Shown piece by piece: positions 37,079 to 48,679 of a stretch of DNA of 64,000 nt. Below the pieces are notes generated by a model. The model saw nothing but the letters and a program-made list of their open reading frames with translations. It did no database searches and was not told where the DNA came from. Both the position numbers and the translations under genes were made by a program. Each line of letters begins with the position of its first letter. The stretch's first letter is position 1. This DNA is from Lepeophtheirus salmonis (Eukaryota; Arthropoda; Copepoda; Siphonostomatoida; Caligidae). The stretch covers positions 38,832,007 to 38,896,006 of the forward strand of contig NC_052137.2 of NCBI RefSeq assembly GCF_016086655.4, written 5' to 3'.

Positions 37079-38288
37079 CAGGGTGTCCACGATAAATTGG
37101 AACTACTTTAAACTTCATCCAGATCCATAATGTGGATATTTGGGGTTAAATCATACTAATATAAAAGGTTGCATGAACAATACACTATAACTTCCACCAC
37201 AATTGTTTTGACAACAAACAATAGTCATCATGGAACAAGCAAGGAGAGACGCCATCCTCGAATAGGCTCGCGTGGGACACAAGCCCTCTGCTATCTACAA
37301 GCTTCTTAACTACCCGAAAACTCCGGTGTATAGTATCTTCAATGCCTGGGAGGTTGAGGGGAAGGTCTGCCGCAAGGCCCACAACATGAGAAGTGATCGA
37401 ATCCGCACTCCCCGCTTCCTTGAAGAAAGTGAGCAAGCAGCTGGTCTCCAAGGCTGTGAATGAGGACCTCGGGTACAGATCATATCGAATGGCAAAACAA
37501 CACATCCTCACGGCATCCATGAAGGCCACCAGGCTCACCAACGGTAGGCGTCTCCTGAATGACCTGAAGAGCCATGGAGGAAGAATAATCTTCTTCTCCG
37601 AAGAGAAGAACTGGACTGTCGACAGAAGCTACAACGTCCAGAATGAGAGGTGGCTTGCCAAGGAGAGAGAAGAGGTCCCTGCGGTCTTCACCACAAAGTT
37701 CCCGGCCTCCGTGATGACCCTGGGTGTCATCTGCAGCACCGGTGAGGTAATGCCTCCTTCTTCTTCAATCCCAAGGAAAGGGTTAACGCAATAAGGTACT
37801 GCGAAGTCATGGAGGAGTTCGTCGTCCCCTGGATGAAGGATACGGCCGCTGTGAGGGAGTTCATATTCCAACAAGACTCTGCGCCCGCACACATCGCCAT
37901 GAGGACCACTAACCTCTTCAACTCCCACGACATGACTTTCTTTCGCAACACCTGGCCCGCCAACTCACCCGACCTCAATCCGTGTGATTACTACTGGTAG
38001 GGGAAGTTGGAGAGGGAGGTGTGCAAGGTCAGCCACAAGAGCATCGTAGCCCTGAAGGGCTCAATTACGAGGGAGTGGAATGCTGTCGATTCCGCGGAAG
38101 TCATCAGGGCATGCAAATCCTTTAGGGGCAGGATGGAGAAGATGGTGGCTGCTGAGGGAGGACATGTTGAATAAATTTATTGTTTAATATCATGTCTAAG
38201 TTTTTCATTTTAACAAATACACTCCAAATTCCATTTTTATCAAGCAGGTTGAATTTTAAGATAGTTCCAATTTATCGTGGACACCCTG
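37079..38288 (+). mobile_element. Complete 1.21-kb mariner-like element (copy 1)
   Basis: Perfect outer ends CAGGGTGTCCACGATAAATT and its inverse (AATTTATCGTGGACACCCTG) are bordered by TA on both sides (37077-37078 and 38289-38290), the Tc1/mariner target duplication. Inverted similarity runs about 35 bp inward with a few mismatches. One transposase pseudogene fills the interior. A shorter sister with the same ends lies at 50722-51631 in the opposite orientation. Confidence 0.93.
37230..38174 (+). pseudogene. mariner-like transposase, DD36D-type, inactivated
   Basis: From the ATG: MEQARRDAILE then an in-frame stop; GHKPSAIYKLLNYPKTPVYS (first helix-turn-helix); RSDRIRTPRF; then a loss of about 65 bp relative to the sister copy, which deletes the start of the second helix-turn-helix and shifts the frame. 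The core resumes at VSKQLVSKAVNEDLGYRSYR. The first catalytic position reads FFSEEKNWTVD, Glu where the sister has Asp. A one-base loss follows near 37765. The second Asp is in FQQDSAPAHIA and the third in SPDLNPCDYYW, with 36 residues between them by my count. A stop follows YYW, and the C-terminus ends EGGHVE. With stops, frameshifts and the changed first residue it cannot make active enzyme. Its GC content is far above its surroundings, suggesting recent arrival. Confidence 0.9.
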
Positions 38289-38290
38289 TA

Positions 38291-39677
38291 TATTTAAAAA
38301 AAAAATTAGAAGTTGGTAACTTGCAACGTTCTCATTTTGAGGTGTTGTCAAAATTTTGCATGACAACTACATGCACATTATACATACATACCTGGCAAAA
38401 AAATAGCGTGAAAAATATGCATTTGGTGGTTGATAAGACGCTGACCAAAAATACTTATTTTTATTATTGTTAAAGATAAAAGTTTTTCGTAATGTTCTCA
38501 CTTTGCATTTTTGCATATTGTGTCTTTGACTTTTATAGGAAGATGTGTATGAATAAACTATTTAAATTGGATATATCCATGTTGAATTTGCAATATCTTT
38601 TATATTATTATTTTATTTTGCATAAAAGATATATAACATATGTCAGTTGATTTCAAAATTTGTCTGTATTGAAGCTATCAAAAACTTACATTCTACATTA
38701 TAAATACATTTAAAAAAACTGAGAACTATAGTTTCATTTGACATTCACAAATATGATGTTATCCAAGAAAATAATAATTAAAAAAAAAAATGAAAATATT
38801 GACGTGCTTGATTAATGAAGGAGTTAATTATTATAATAGGATTACTTTTAATTAGTTGAATAAATAAGTGTCTAACCTGATAAATCTATGATCATCAAAG
38901 AAGAATGTAATCAACAACCATGATTGGTTTTTTTATTGGTAAGTTTGAGAAGTATTCAACATACAAAAAAAAAAAAAATGATGTGTACCCATATATCTTT
39001 ACTCTCGTAAAATAACAATTACAGAGTTTTTACCATGGTATACAAAATAACCAAAGATAAACACAGATTCAATATTTAAATCCCTCCATAAAAACATTTA
39101 AATACCATCTTTTATAACCAAAGAAGAAAAAAAGAAAAAGATTATCGTTAACTATACAATATTATATTGGAAAAAAAGTCTTCAAGTTGTAATTCTATCA
39201 TTATTAAAAAATAGGAAATAATAATAATTCGATGCAAGGGCAAAAAACATAATTAAATTGTAGATAAATAGAAAAAAGAAGAATATACACAACTTTGGTT
39301 TGACATTAAAGATTTAGTACATTGTAGAGATATCTTTCTAAAGAATCTTAATCGTTTACACGGAAATTCAAAATCATATAAAAGAAAATAAAATGCTTCT
39401 TTTTCTATGAAATAAATTAAAAATATTTCTTCTAGGAAATAAATTTGGCAAGGATTGGATAATAAATGCAATTTTTGACTCTCAAAAATAATATGATGGA
39501 TTGCATAAAACAGTAAATTCATGAAGAATACATTTCAGATACAAATATTTTTCAGTATGAATCAATATGAATATTAGTGATCCAAGACCGAATTTCTTTT
39601 TCAGATTGGTATTAAGGGATTTTTTCAAAACTTCAATTGACGTTTTTTATTCAATGTTCAAAAATTTGAAAATCACA
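38291..39677. other. Gene-free stretch
   Basis: AT-rich, no supportable features; the 97-codon frame at 38180-38473 straddles the transposon end and is fortuitous. Confidence 0.6.
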
Positions 39678-39678
39678 T

Positions 39679-39895
39679 ACAGGGGCGTCCGCAAGGGGTT
39701 GGGCTGGAGGAGCTGTAATCCCTCCAAGATTAAGGAATTTACTTGAATTTTTTTTTTTCCTCATTCTTGCAAATTATGCAACAGAGAAAAAAATTTAATA
39801 TTTGAAATGTTTTATAAAAAATATTTTTTTTTTGTGAATAACTGTGAACTTTTGAAATTTTTTTTCAAAAAATTTAAGATTAGAATTTTAATTTA
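39679..39895 (+). mobile_element. Fold-back family, left-end fragment
   Basis: CAGGGGCGTCCGCAAGGGGT follows a TA dinucleotide, then a G/C-rich tract and T-rich arm units (TGTGAATAACTGTGAACTTT, TTTCAAAAAATT). The right end is missing, so this is a truncated copy. Confidence 0.65.
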
Positions 39896-39929
39896 GACAT
39901 GTGAATATTTGTATTTATTTGAATTTACT

Positions 39930-40260
39930 ACGTAAAATTATCGTAAACACTTTACTTTATGAAGAAAAATTTTTTATCTTGCATTAACGGTCTCAAAGTT
40001 AGTTCCAATTACTAAATAATAAACCAACCCCATATATTTATAAAGATGGAAGATGAGATGCCACAAATTTCAGGAATATAGTATAATTAACTCTGAAGTT
40101 ATTCATATTCAAAGAATTTTGAAAATTTCAAATTACAAGACACTACTTGATACGTGAGCGTGATTCTTCATCTCGACAACTGACTAAAAATGAATGTAAA
40201 TTTATTTTATAAGTTACTTCACCTGAGTGAGGGAAAATTTGGTCGGCATGCACACATAGA
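39930..40260 (+). repeat. Partial copy of the 839-bp TIR element
   Basis: TTTACTTTATGAAGAAAAAT and CTTGCATTAACG align with 56555-56590; TTCAAATTACAAGACACTA, TTGAT(A)CGTGAGCGTG and GACTAAAAAT align with 57020-57085. About 290 bp between these blocks is missing here. A scrap with GCATTAGTGGTCTCAGAG at 52415-52435 may be another copy. Confidence 0.5.
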
Positions 40261-41122
40261 GGATTTGAAAGAAGTCAATGTGTGTTCCAATTTTAGACAA
40301 ATTATGACATTAATTGTTTAGTTTATGTAGTAAAACTCTTCTGTTTCATAGTTTTTTGGGGGAATTATTAAATTTATTTATGGTTATGAAATGCATTACA
40401 CATTGAGTTGAATACCACTGGTACGTACATTTTTTCAACTATAGCAATATTTTTTTTTTTAAAATATCAATGATAGGAATCAATATTTACAATATTTTTC
40501 TATGATATCAAAAAATAGTTATTTCTTATAAATCATATTTTAATGATCAATTTTTGCACTGTCTATTTTTTTTTCCTAATCTCTCAATGACAAGGGATAT
40601 ATATTTATTTATACCCTTTTTTGAATCGCACACAAGCTTTTTTTGTCTCTCTCAATGGTCTACATGTATGTATATAGAATACATTCATTTAAGGGTATAC
40701 CATAGACTGTGTATAATTCTGAAGGTCAATCCTCACAATGTTGTTATATAGACTCAATACATTTGAGTATGGATGTCCAAAGAGTTATTTTAATTGTCAA
40801 GTATTTTAATGGAGCAACATAAAAACATTGTTGTTAAAAGATTGCTAAAATAAAAAAAAATCACCTTTAGGGACAGTTTTGTCCTTCAAAACGTTACTCT
40901 CTCAATTATAAATAAAACAACAATAATAACAAGATAATAAAACCTGCTACCAACTGTGTTATTCTCTGTCGACTAAATCTTAAGTACTCATAAAATTGAT
41001 ATTTTTTCAGACAAAGGAATATCTAGTTATATTTATGAATGTTAGAATGAAATGTTCTTAGCACAAACTTCATTTAAGAGAATGAATAAATAGTTGAATA
41101 TGAGATAAGACTTGGAGCCATG
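40261..41122. other. Gene-free stretch
   Basis: No supportable features. Confidence 0.6.
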
Positions 41123-41247
41123 TACCGAGTGGTCCATGAAAATCTGTACACTTTGAATTTTAAACTTCAACAAAGTATAATTTATTAATTAAGAATAGAA
41201 TTTCAGCAAAATTACTACTATACACCTTGATGTTTGTCTCAGCTCTC

Positions 41248-41990
41248 TTAGTAGTTAATGTAGCCTCCCAATTATGGCTTCGAGGCGGTAGCAGAAGGTG
41301 TTAAATTCACTGCGGATGTAGTAATCTGTCACAGCGTCCCAGTGCTGGCTGACAATGGTTTTGAGGGCCTTGGTGTTTGGATGACAAACACTGCAGCATC
41401 AGGGCTGTAGTGGGCCAAAAAGTGTCAAAATGAGTTCAAAAGAACTCAAAAGAGTTTTACAACGGATGTGATGGGTTTCTTTCATTGAATGTGTCAAAAG
41501 TGGCCCCCTTCTACCCTATCAAAGCTCTTTCTATCCTTTTTTTTATATCTCTCTCTACAGTATGGTCTGAAATCCCGAAATATCTTACATAGGCAGGAGT
41601 GTCGGCAGGATTTTTATTTTTGGCTTTGTTTTTTTTTCCACAACGAATTACCTTCTTTTTTCAAGAAAATAAATAAGTCCTTAAAATATTTTTTTTTTAC
41701 TTCAATAGCCTTTATTTTAAAGAAGAAAATCGATTTTTTTCTTTTCTCCATGGGGGGGTACAGGCCCTACAGCTCCCCTGGAGACGGCCATGATGGGCTT
41801 AAGGATATTGGCCTAGGCTGTTTGCTTTAACTCCTCTGGGTCCAGTTTAGCCTTTTTGATAGATCCCTTCTTCCTCTGCAACTTTTCGAACTTGATGACG
41901 GCTTAGACGGTGGTGGTCTTGGAGACACACAACTTCTTGAAGTGAGCGAATGGAAATTTGCCAATCACGTTCAAGTGTCATTTTCCCGAC
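41248..41990 (-). pseudogene. Tc1/mariner transposase fossil, interrupted
   Basis: Minus strand, from the high coordinate: the start region contains LERDWQISIRSLQE, then in another frame FPFAHFKKLCVSKTTTV (first helix-turn-helix) and FEKLQRKKGSIKKAKLDPEE. The coding sequence is then broken by a nested repeat. After it only the C-terminal domain is clear: CHPNTKALKTIVSQHWDAVT and DYYIRSEFNTFCYRLEAIIG, ending in GGYINY after a frame change. The catalytic centre is lost or unrecognisable. The related 5' end at 54145 aligns with its first 100 codons. Confidence 0.75.
41592..41812. mobile_element. Fold-back family copy nested in the Tc1-like element
   Basis: The left side GGCAGGAGTGTCGGCAGGAT and the minus-strand reading of the right side, CATGGCCGTCTCCAGGGGAG, match the family ends CAGGGGCGTCCGCAGG, with the T-rich then A/T-mixed interior. 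Coding sequence of the host transposase resumes on both sides, so this insertion is younger than the host element. Confidence 0.7.
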
Positions 41991-42131
41991 CTATACGTAA
42001 GCTAGAGAGTTAATTTTTTTTAAACTAATTGTTTATGTATGAATATATCAAAATATGAATTAGTTTCAATCCTTCAACCTTAATTAATTATTGAATTAGT
42101 AAGTGTTTAGATTTCAATGGACCATCCAGTA

Positions 42132-42917
42132 ACGAAGAAGAGGAAAAAAATGGAATTGAAGCATAGAACCCGTCTTTAAATATGTATCTTACAAAAACAA
42201 GCATGAATAATTAGATGAAGAAGGTAGAAGATACCATTTAGTTAATTAGTGATCAACCATTCCTAATCGCTCGAATATCTCATTTCTTCGTTTTGATGAA
42301 ATTAAAAAAGTATTTTTTTACTCAGATAATACAATATTTTTTTTATAAATGCTGATTTCTTTTTTCATTTAACGTAAATGGTGAAAATTTTTTGGGTCAA
42401 AGGTGAAAAAAAAAAAAATCATAGATACACACAGCTAACAACTAACCAAACTCGAAATAATCGGCAAAAGGGTTGAAATAATTTATAAAATGTTTTGGAA
42501 TCATAATAATTTTTATGGGACATTATTTTTTAAGTCTTGGTGGCGCGTTTTCTTTCTTTTTAGTTCTTAGATGAAACTATATTATTTACCACAGGATTTT
42601 ACTGCACCAAGGCATGGCAATTGAAATGCAAAGGGTGAATATGCATATTTCCAGGCGTGAATAATTTATTGTTTTATTTAGATATTTAAGCAGGGGTGTA
42701 ATTGGAAATATTTACACAAACCTGAATTCGTCCCTACCTCAAATTTAAAACATTTATCAAAATATATGTATACATAATTTTTATTTCCAAAATGACTCTT
42801 TTCACTTTAAAGAACCAATCTGCTCATGAAATGTTCAAGTAACATTAGGTGGTAAGTAGATCATAAACATTCAATATAGAGGCTTTTAAATGTTTTGATT
42901 TTTGAATGTATTTACAA
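42132..42917. other. Gene-free stretch
   Basis: No supportable features. Confidence 0.6.
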
Positions 42918-43573
42918 TCGATATTAATTAAGCAAAGTCTGTCTGTTTGAAAGTCTGAATATATAAAAATGAGTCACAGAGTTCACTCTATATCATTGTA
43001 AACACATATTTCGATCCCAAAAGTAATAATGTAGTTGTAGTAATGAAATATTGCAGTTGTGTGCGTATAACATTGAGCATGTTTACAGAGTGTACTGCAT
43101 ATTCTGCTCCCTGATGAATATCACAAAAATATTTTTGATATAAGAAATTATGGGGGGTGTGCATGTATGCCAAGAGCACCGTTTCTTTTTGTTTTTGTTA
43201 TTGGTCTTTTGTTTAAATCATAATTCATGTGCTTATTCAGTACATGTTAAGGTTTGAATGATATATAAACGATGATATGTTAAAATGAATTTTGTTTGAT
43301 TTTATTAGAGAGCGCTCTAAAGACTAAAGTACACATCAGCCATCCCACCATTTAGTTTTTTCTCAAACTCTTCTAATTATTCTTTCATTCTGGAGAAGGG
43401 AACACGTGATATGAATTGATAAAAGTATTTAGTAGTTACGTGTGAGTGTTCTCATAAAAATGTATGGTAAGATTGAGGATTTCATAGGGGATTTATCTTC
43501 TATATTATGAAAGAAAAATTTGGATGTGCAATGCCGCTTAATTGCTCCAGGTAATGCCGGGTACTACCACTAG
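42918..43573 (+). mobile_element. Probable 656-bp non-autonomous Helitron
   Basis: The right end AATGCCGGGTACTACCACTAG lies directly before T, as at 19570. A matching 5' form, TCGATATTAATTAAGCAAAG followed by TCTGTCTGTTTG, begins after an A. The internal block AGTAGTTACGTGTGAGTGTT recurs near 7790 and 19290. The right terminus is strong and the left one weaker. The 63-codon minus frame inside is not coding. Confidence 0.55.
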
Positions 43574-44570
43574 TAAGTATAAATGTAGTTCAGTACTTTT
43601 TCTTTTAAGTACCTACATTTTGCAAACACAGAGTTGTCGTCGACTTATTACAACTCAAACTTTTATTTTTCAGCCAAGAAAAAATATAGAAATTTGGATA
43701 TAAAATATTGATTGTCAAACACAAAAGGGCAGGTACATTTTAAAAGTCTCAAAAATCAATAAATTTAGACATCAAGGAGCATTAAACCACTTTCAAAAGT
43801 TTTAAGTACAATTTTGACAGAAAAACACATTTTTTTTACAGGCGTGGATAATTAGTTATAGTAGTATGAACTAAATGAAAGTCTATAGTGTGAACATTTT
43901 GAAGGCGTTGTTGAGAGATATAATTATCCAGTTGAGGGGGAAACCTCGTATAAATATTATTATTATCATCAAGATGAAGAAATTGAAGGCATAAAGGGAA
44001 TATGGCTGACTCTTGGAGTAGTAAACATATACGTATTTATAAAAGATAATAGACTATTGTTTGTGAATTAGAAGAACTATCATCTCCAAGGCAAAGAACA
44101 ATGTATCATAAAATGTACTCTGTAAAGTTCTTTTTGAATAACCATTAATTAGTGAATGTGCAAAGATCTTTCAATCTAGTAGATAAAATCATGGAAGATA
44201 TGCAGATTTGAACATATATAATACATGTACTGACTATCGATAATTTATCATATGCAAAGAGAAAGGAATTAAATAATAACCACGAAGATAAAAATCAATA
44301 TTTGAAAATTTCCTTGGTAAAATTAATGAAATATAGAGAATAAAACGGTTTTTTTTTATAAATACAATTTGACATATGAAGATACCTATCATTACTTTAG
44401 ATCAGAATATTTATCTTATGTTAGATAACTACTCGATTATCTTCAGGCTAGGGTTGCAAATTGGGGACTGTTAATTAATGTTCATTTTCTCATTAATATA
44501 GGAAGGTTTAGATATTATTTTTGACATTTTGGTTCTGCCAGTCTTTGTACATAAACAAATTATAATAAAA
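43574..44570. other. Gene-free stretch
   Basis: No supportable features. Confidence 0.6.
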
Positions 44571-44581
44571 ATTTTGTCATC

Positions 44582-44970
44582 ATGGGTTAGCAAAAAGTCG
44601 AAAGGCAGTCCATTTCAGATCTCCTAGATGCTGAAGTTGAAGTGGGGAGGATTATGGGCATTGTAATGTGTTCCAGGAGCCTTGTTTTCAAGGTGGCCAA
44701 GATGAATAAAAATAGTGAAGACCTCTTCAGGAAAATAGGATTTGGAGAGCACTATTTAAAGAGGGGCCTGAAGTTCCTTTCCGGCTTTGAGAAGAACCTC
44801 AAGGAGGATTCCACCAAATCAATGAATCAACCCGCTCACCACTTCTCCGTGGCTGCTAGGAGGGCTGGGAAGGGCAAATTGTGATTGTTTTTTACACTAG
44901 GATCCCATGCCAATTTCTGACAGAGGCCATGAAGGCCAGGAACCTCTCAAGTCCACACTTTGCTGCACAG
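44582..44970 (+). pseudogene. mariner/Tc1 transposase, N-terminal remnant
   Basis: An ATG is followed by one codon and a stop, then an open frame: RQSISDLLDAEVEVGRIMGI and VMCSRSLVFKVAKMNKN (first helix-turn-helix). Next come LKRGLKFLSGFEKNLKED and STKSMNQPAHHFSVAARRAG (start of the second helix-turn-helix), ending at 44883. A short later scrap, FLTEAMKARNL (about 44915-44945), corresponds to the usual LLTExMKxxRL that precedes the first catalytic Asp. The whole catalytic domain is missing. CAGCCCTGTATT at 44970 may be the truncated right terminus. Confidence 0.7.
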
Positions 44971-44999
44971 CCCTGTATTTACCATGTGTAATAATTGTA

Positions 45000-46980
45000 T
45001 GTGCCCATCTCAAATTTGATATAACTGACAACAGTTAACAGAACTCGTATTAATTTGTACTCAATGCCATCAAGTTTTTTCTATATTAATTTGAATCATC
45101 ATCACCCATTTTCACATCTTACAATTTAAAAAAAGTTACAAATACATATTATGTAGGTATGTACCAAAGGTCGGTTTATGGAGAGAGAAAACTTGCAAGA
45201 GGCGTGCGTGGAAGCCTAGAAGTATTTTCCCCCATAGAATCGCTTATGAGTTTATAACTATCAATTAGTAAATTATTTTGAATATGACACATCTATAAGC
45301 TTGTTTGAATCCTCTTACATCTAGATTATTAATTATTTTAGTATAAATTACAATAAACTACTAATTGAGTCATGTTTTTGAAAGGTTTTTTTCAATATAC
45401 TTATTAAATTTTGAGCAAAAATCAATGTATATTATTTAATATTACAAGTTGGATGGCCATTTGGATAGTGGAAAGCTCTATCCAAAATCACTATTATAAG
45501 TAGTTATGTATCGGAATTTGTTCGCAAGTTATGGTCTATCATATGTTTTTAACGTTTCGTGTGATCTTTACATCTCAAAATTTAATTGCCTCTTACTGTT
45601 GGTATATATTTATAATATTCCTGAAAAGTTTTACTAAAAAAAGTTTGTAACTTTTTCTGCAATCTTTCTTGCGAACAAACAAATGTACAAACCAAGGTGA
45701 AATCATTACTTTCCTAAGACTTAGAGGAGGTAAAAAGTAGGTAATAAATAATAATAGTTTTTGAGACTCGGTTCAAGATGGATTTTGATCCCAATTTGGT
45801 AGCAGAAGATTTTTTCAAGAACGATCTGGATTCATATTGCAAACTGTGGGCAAAAGTGAAATTGTAGGTAAAATTAAAATCGTAGAGCGGGTGGAAAAAA
45901 CTCGGAAAATCTTTTCTTAAAAAAATGTTATACATCAAAAAACGTATTTTTTTTTTGTGGGAACCAATGAAAACTGAAATTTTGTGTCACAATTATTTTA
46001 TTTCAAGACAGATACAGACCAAGCTTGGACCGATATAGTGTGGTCTTATATAAATTATAAGATTTTCAGTCCGCTGTAGGATTTCCATATCAAACCCCAA
46101 TTCTAAGTGCTCTACGACATACCATCAATTAACTTGGTTATCAAAAATGCTGATCTACTGTGAGCATTTGGACTTTGTATCTAACAAAAACTTTTTGAAG
46201 CATAATAATGATGAAAATATATAACAATTGAAATTTGATTAAACTTAACTAGATTTTTAAATACACAGCATAATTATTTATAATTCCAAATTGAATTGTA
46301 TATAAATTTAGTCATTCATCAAAAAAAATAATTATGTCAATTTAGAGATATCATTTATATTTGGAGTTTAGTTAATGCTAAGGTGCTCGGTTATGATCGC
46401 CTTGATTTCTTTCCAACCATGCATGCATTAATTATATTTTTACGAGATCAAATTACCATAATTAATGCACGTATTTTAATTATGTTACTATTTATTCCTT
46501 GGGAAGACAATTAATTTATCTTAAAGATATTTTATTTTTGATTATTTACAACAATAGCAGATATGTATTTCAAAGAATTAAAGCCTTCATTAAGGTCAAA
46601 TTTACTTTTTTTATGATTATAATTTCTTTAAAAAAAATAATATGTTTATCCGATATTAATCAACTGTTGTTTTTTTTCATAAATAAAAATTATAAATCCT
46701 TTGTTATAAAATACAAAAATAATTTTGATGTCATTTATTCCCACTTTTTTTGTGTCTATATAGATGTTTTTTGATTTAAATAAAATATAAATGCTCTAAT
46801 GACTACATTTGCTATTTTCTATTGTAGAAACGACTCTGGGAAGGTATACCAAACTATTTTTCCAAAACATTATAAAACTTAATGTTTTGTACTAACTAAG
46901 GTTTCAGGTGACATCTTAAGCCATGTTCCGATACATGTGTTGGTTTTCTTGTATATTGTTTTAGTTTGATCAAAATTGGA
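45000..46980. other. Gene-free stretch
   Basis: AT-rich DNA. The 91-codon plus frame at 46499-46774 is dominated by Ile, Phe, Lys and Asn from AT-rich codons and lacks motifs. Confidence 0.55.
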
Positions 46981-46986
46981 CGAAAT

Positions 46987-47474
46987 ATGAGTAAACCTGA
47001 ATAAAAAAGGCAAAGGGTTTCGGACTTTCTCGACGCGGATGTTGATCCAAAAATAATTCCAGACATTGTCGGCGTGACTCTGATGACAGTCTGGAACATT
47101 AGATTGTACAAGAAAAATGGAAAAGGTGTCCAGATCCAACAGCATCAATGCGCCGCTTGGCTGACGAGTTTAACGTGGACGAGATCACCACAAGGAGGGC
47201 ATTTCATGATTACCACAACCGTAAGAGCTTTGGCAGGTCTCCAAGACATCTCCTCACCTACAGGATAAAGGTCTTAGGGCTTGAAAGACGCAAAAAGTCC
47301 TTATTATATTTAAATTACTTCAGGAGTCATCCGTCAACTTCTCAGACTAGAAGATCTTCGCAGTTGACCAGGTTTGGAAACGTAGAAACGAACAATTTAT
47401 AGCAACATCCCCTGAGGAAGTCCAGGGGATCTGCAGAGGCTGTGATAGAGGCTGGAGGTGGCCATATTGAATAA
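46987..47474 (+). pseudogene. mariner/Tc1 transposase with catalytic core deleted
   Basis: From the ATG, MSKPE and a stop, then RQRVSDFLDADVDPKIIPDI, VGVTLMTVWNIRLYKKNGKG (first helix-turn-helix). After a frame change MRRLADEFNVDEITTRRAF follows (second helix-turn-helix), then the first catalytic block, NFSD followed by a stop and KIFAVDQVWKRRNE. After SPEEV the reading jumps to GSAEAVIEAGGGHIE and the stop at 47472-47474, so the second and third catalytic Asp are gone. TCCCTGTTGCACTCTGTA at about 47588-47606 may be the decayed right end. It shares the ending GGHIE with the other mariner-like fossils here but differs in sequence from them. Confidence 0.8.
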
Positions 47475-47742
47475 TTATTAGCAAGATTGATTGCTAAAAG
47501 TTTTTTCAATAACATATGGCATTATAATTTTCTAATAAAAAAATTATTATGGTTTTGGTTTTGATTTTTGATCAAGGAAAATTTCCCTGTTGCACTCTGT
47601 ACAAAATATATATATCATATCCCGAAAACTATCGTATCAAAAAGTCATTTATTTTTGAAAACTTTTCTTTGAGATATTAAATAACTGATTATGAGCAGTA
47701 AAATTAAATATTTTGGAAGGATATTAATTTATAATTATACAA

Positions 47743-47840
47743 TCAGTTTTTTTAAAAATGTTTCTTTAATAGGTTAGATGGAGTTGCACTGTGTAAGTAT
47801 AAGTAAATATGATAGTATTATATTTACTCTGTCTAACCTA
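47743..47840. mobile_element. Hairpin MITE, copy B
   Basis: The 70-bp core AGGTTAGATGGAGT to ACTCTGTCTAACCT has pairing ends and the same internal landmarks as copy A at 16151-16220. Flanking T-run and A-run sequence on the left is shared too. Confidence 0.65.
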
Positions 47841-48260
47841 GGAATCTTCTTTTGAAGTACATATAAAGTATATTTCCTTTGCTAGAAACGACATGGTACT
47901 AACCTACACACATTGACCTAAATAGAATAATTTATCCCAAGTGCGTTGTCCATGAAGCTATGTCGTTGCATCAGTTTTTATTGTTTTCACAATAACATAT
48001 TTCAGGCCAATTATTGATTATTTTGCTATCAATTGATGTAATTTTTCCAAATTCAAAACTTCCTTATTGAGAAAAAATTCAAAATGTTGGAAGGCTCCGT
48101 ACAAAAGGGTGAAATACAGCATGTGTGTAATTTTTTCATATTATTCTCTAATACTTTACATATATATTTACACTTCACAGCAAGTAAATTTGTAAGAGGG
48201 CTGTGAGATTGAATTTCTTCAATCTATAATATGAATAAGGGATTTCTAATATATATTTAA
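47841..48260. other. Gene-free stretch
   Basis: No supportable features. Confidence 0.6.
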
Positions 48261-48558
48261 CTACCAGAGGGTGCTTATATTGCAGAGCTGAATAGTGCGA
48301 AATAGAAACACAGAATTAAGCTAGAAGAAAGAAGACAGAGGAGAAGATAAAAGGAGAGAGAAAGAAGGAAGATAAAGAAGGTTTTATTTCCGTCAAAAAT
48401 AGCCTCTTAATGACCTCAAAGGCTCCAAAAATGTCTTAGGAACATGTTTGGTTATTTTACATGTCTACTTTGGTATAACAAAAAGGACTGATCTTTTGGA
48501 CCGTTTTGGAATCCATGTCTCTAAACGCTAAAGTAGAATTATAAATATATATATAAGA
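48261..48558 (-). mobile_element. 298-bp non-autonomous Helitron, copy 1
   Basis: Read on the minus strand it starts TCTTATATATATATTTATAA after an A and ends CACCCTCTGGTAG before T. The sister copy of 296 bp is at 54843-55138 on the plus strand. Shared interior anchors include TTTTATTTC(G)GTCAA and CCTCTTAATGACCTCAAAG. One base of the CTAG terminus has changed to GTAG. Confidence 0.75.
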
Positions 48559-48679
48559 TTTTAATTTTAACTGCTGGTAATACTTTGAAAGTTAATTATT
48601 TAACAACTTAAAAAAGTTATATTACTTATTCCTCAAACATATTATATTTATGTATAATCTACATTTGATAATTTATAAC

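Larger units (their letters stand above)
41125..42129 (-). mobile_element. 1.0-kb Tc1/mariner-like element with GGTGGTCCAT-type ends
   Basis: The right end read on the minus strand, CTGGATGGTCCATTGAAATC, pairs with the left end CCGAGTGGTCCATGAAAATC; TA borders both sides. A third example of this terminus is at 54145. The interior holds a minus-strand transposase fossil interrupted by a fold-back family insertion at about 41592-41812. Confidence 0.85.
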
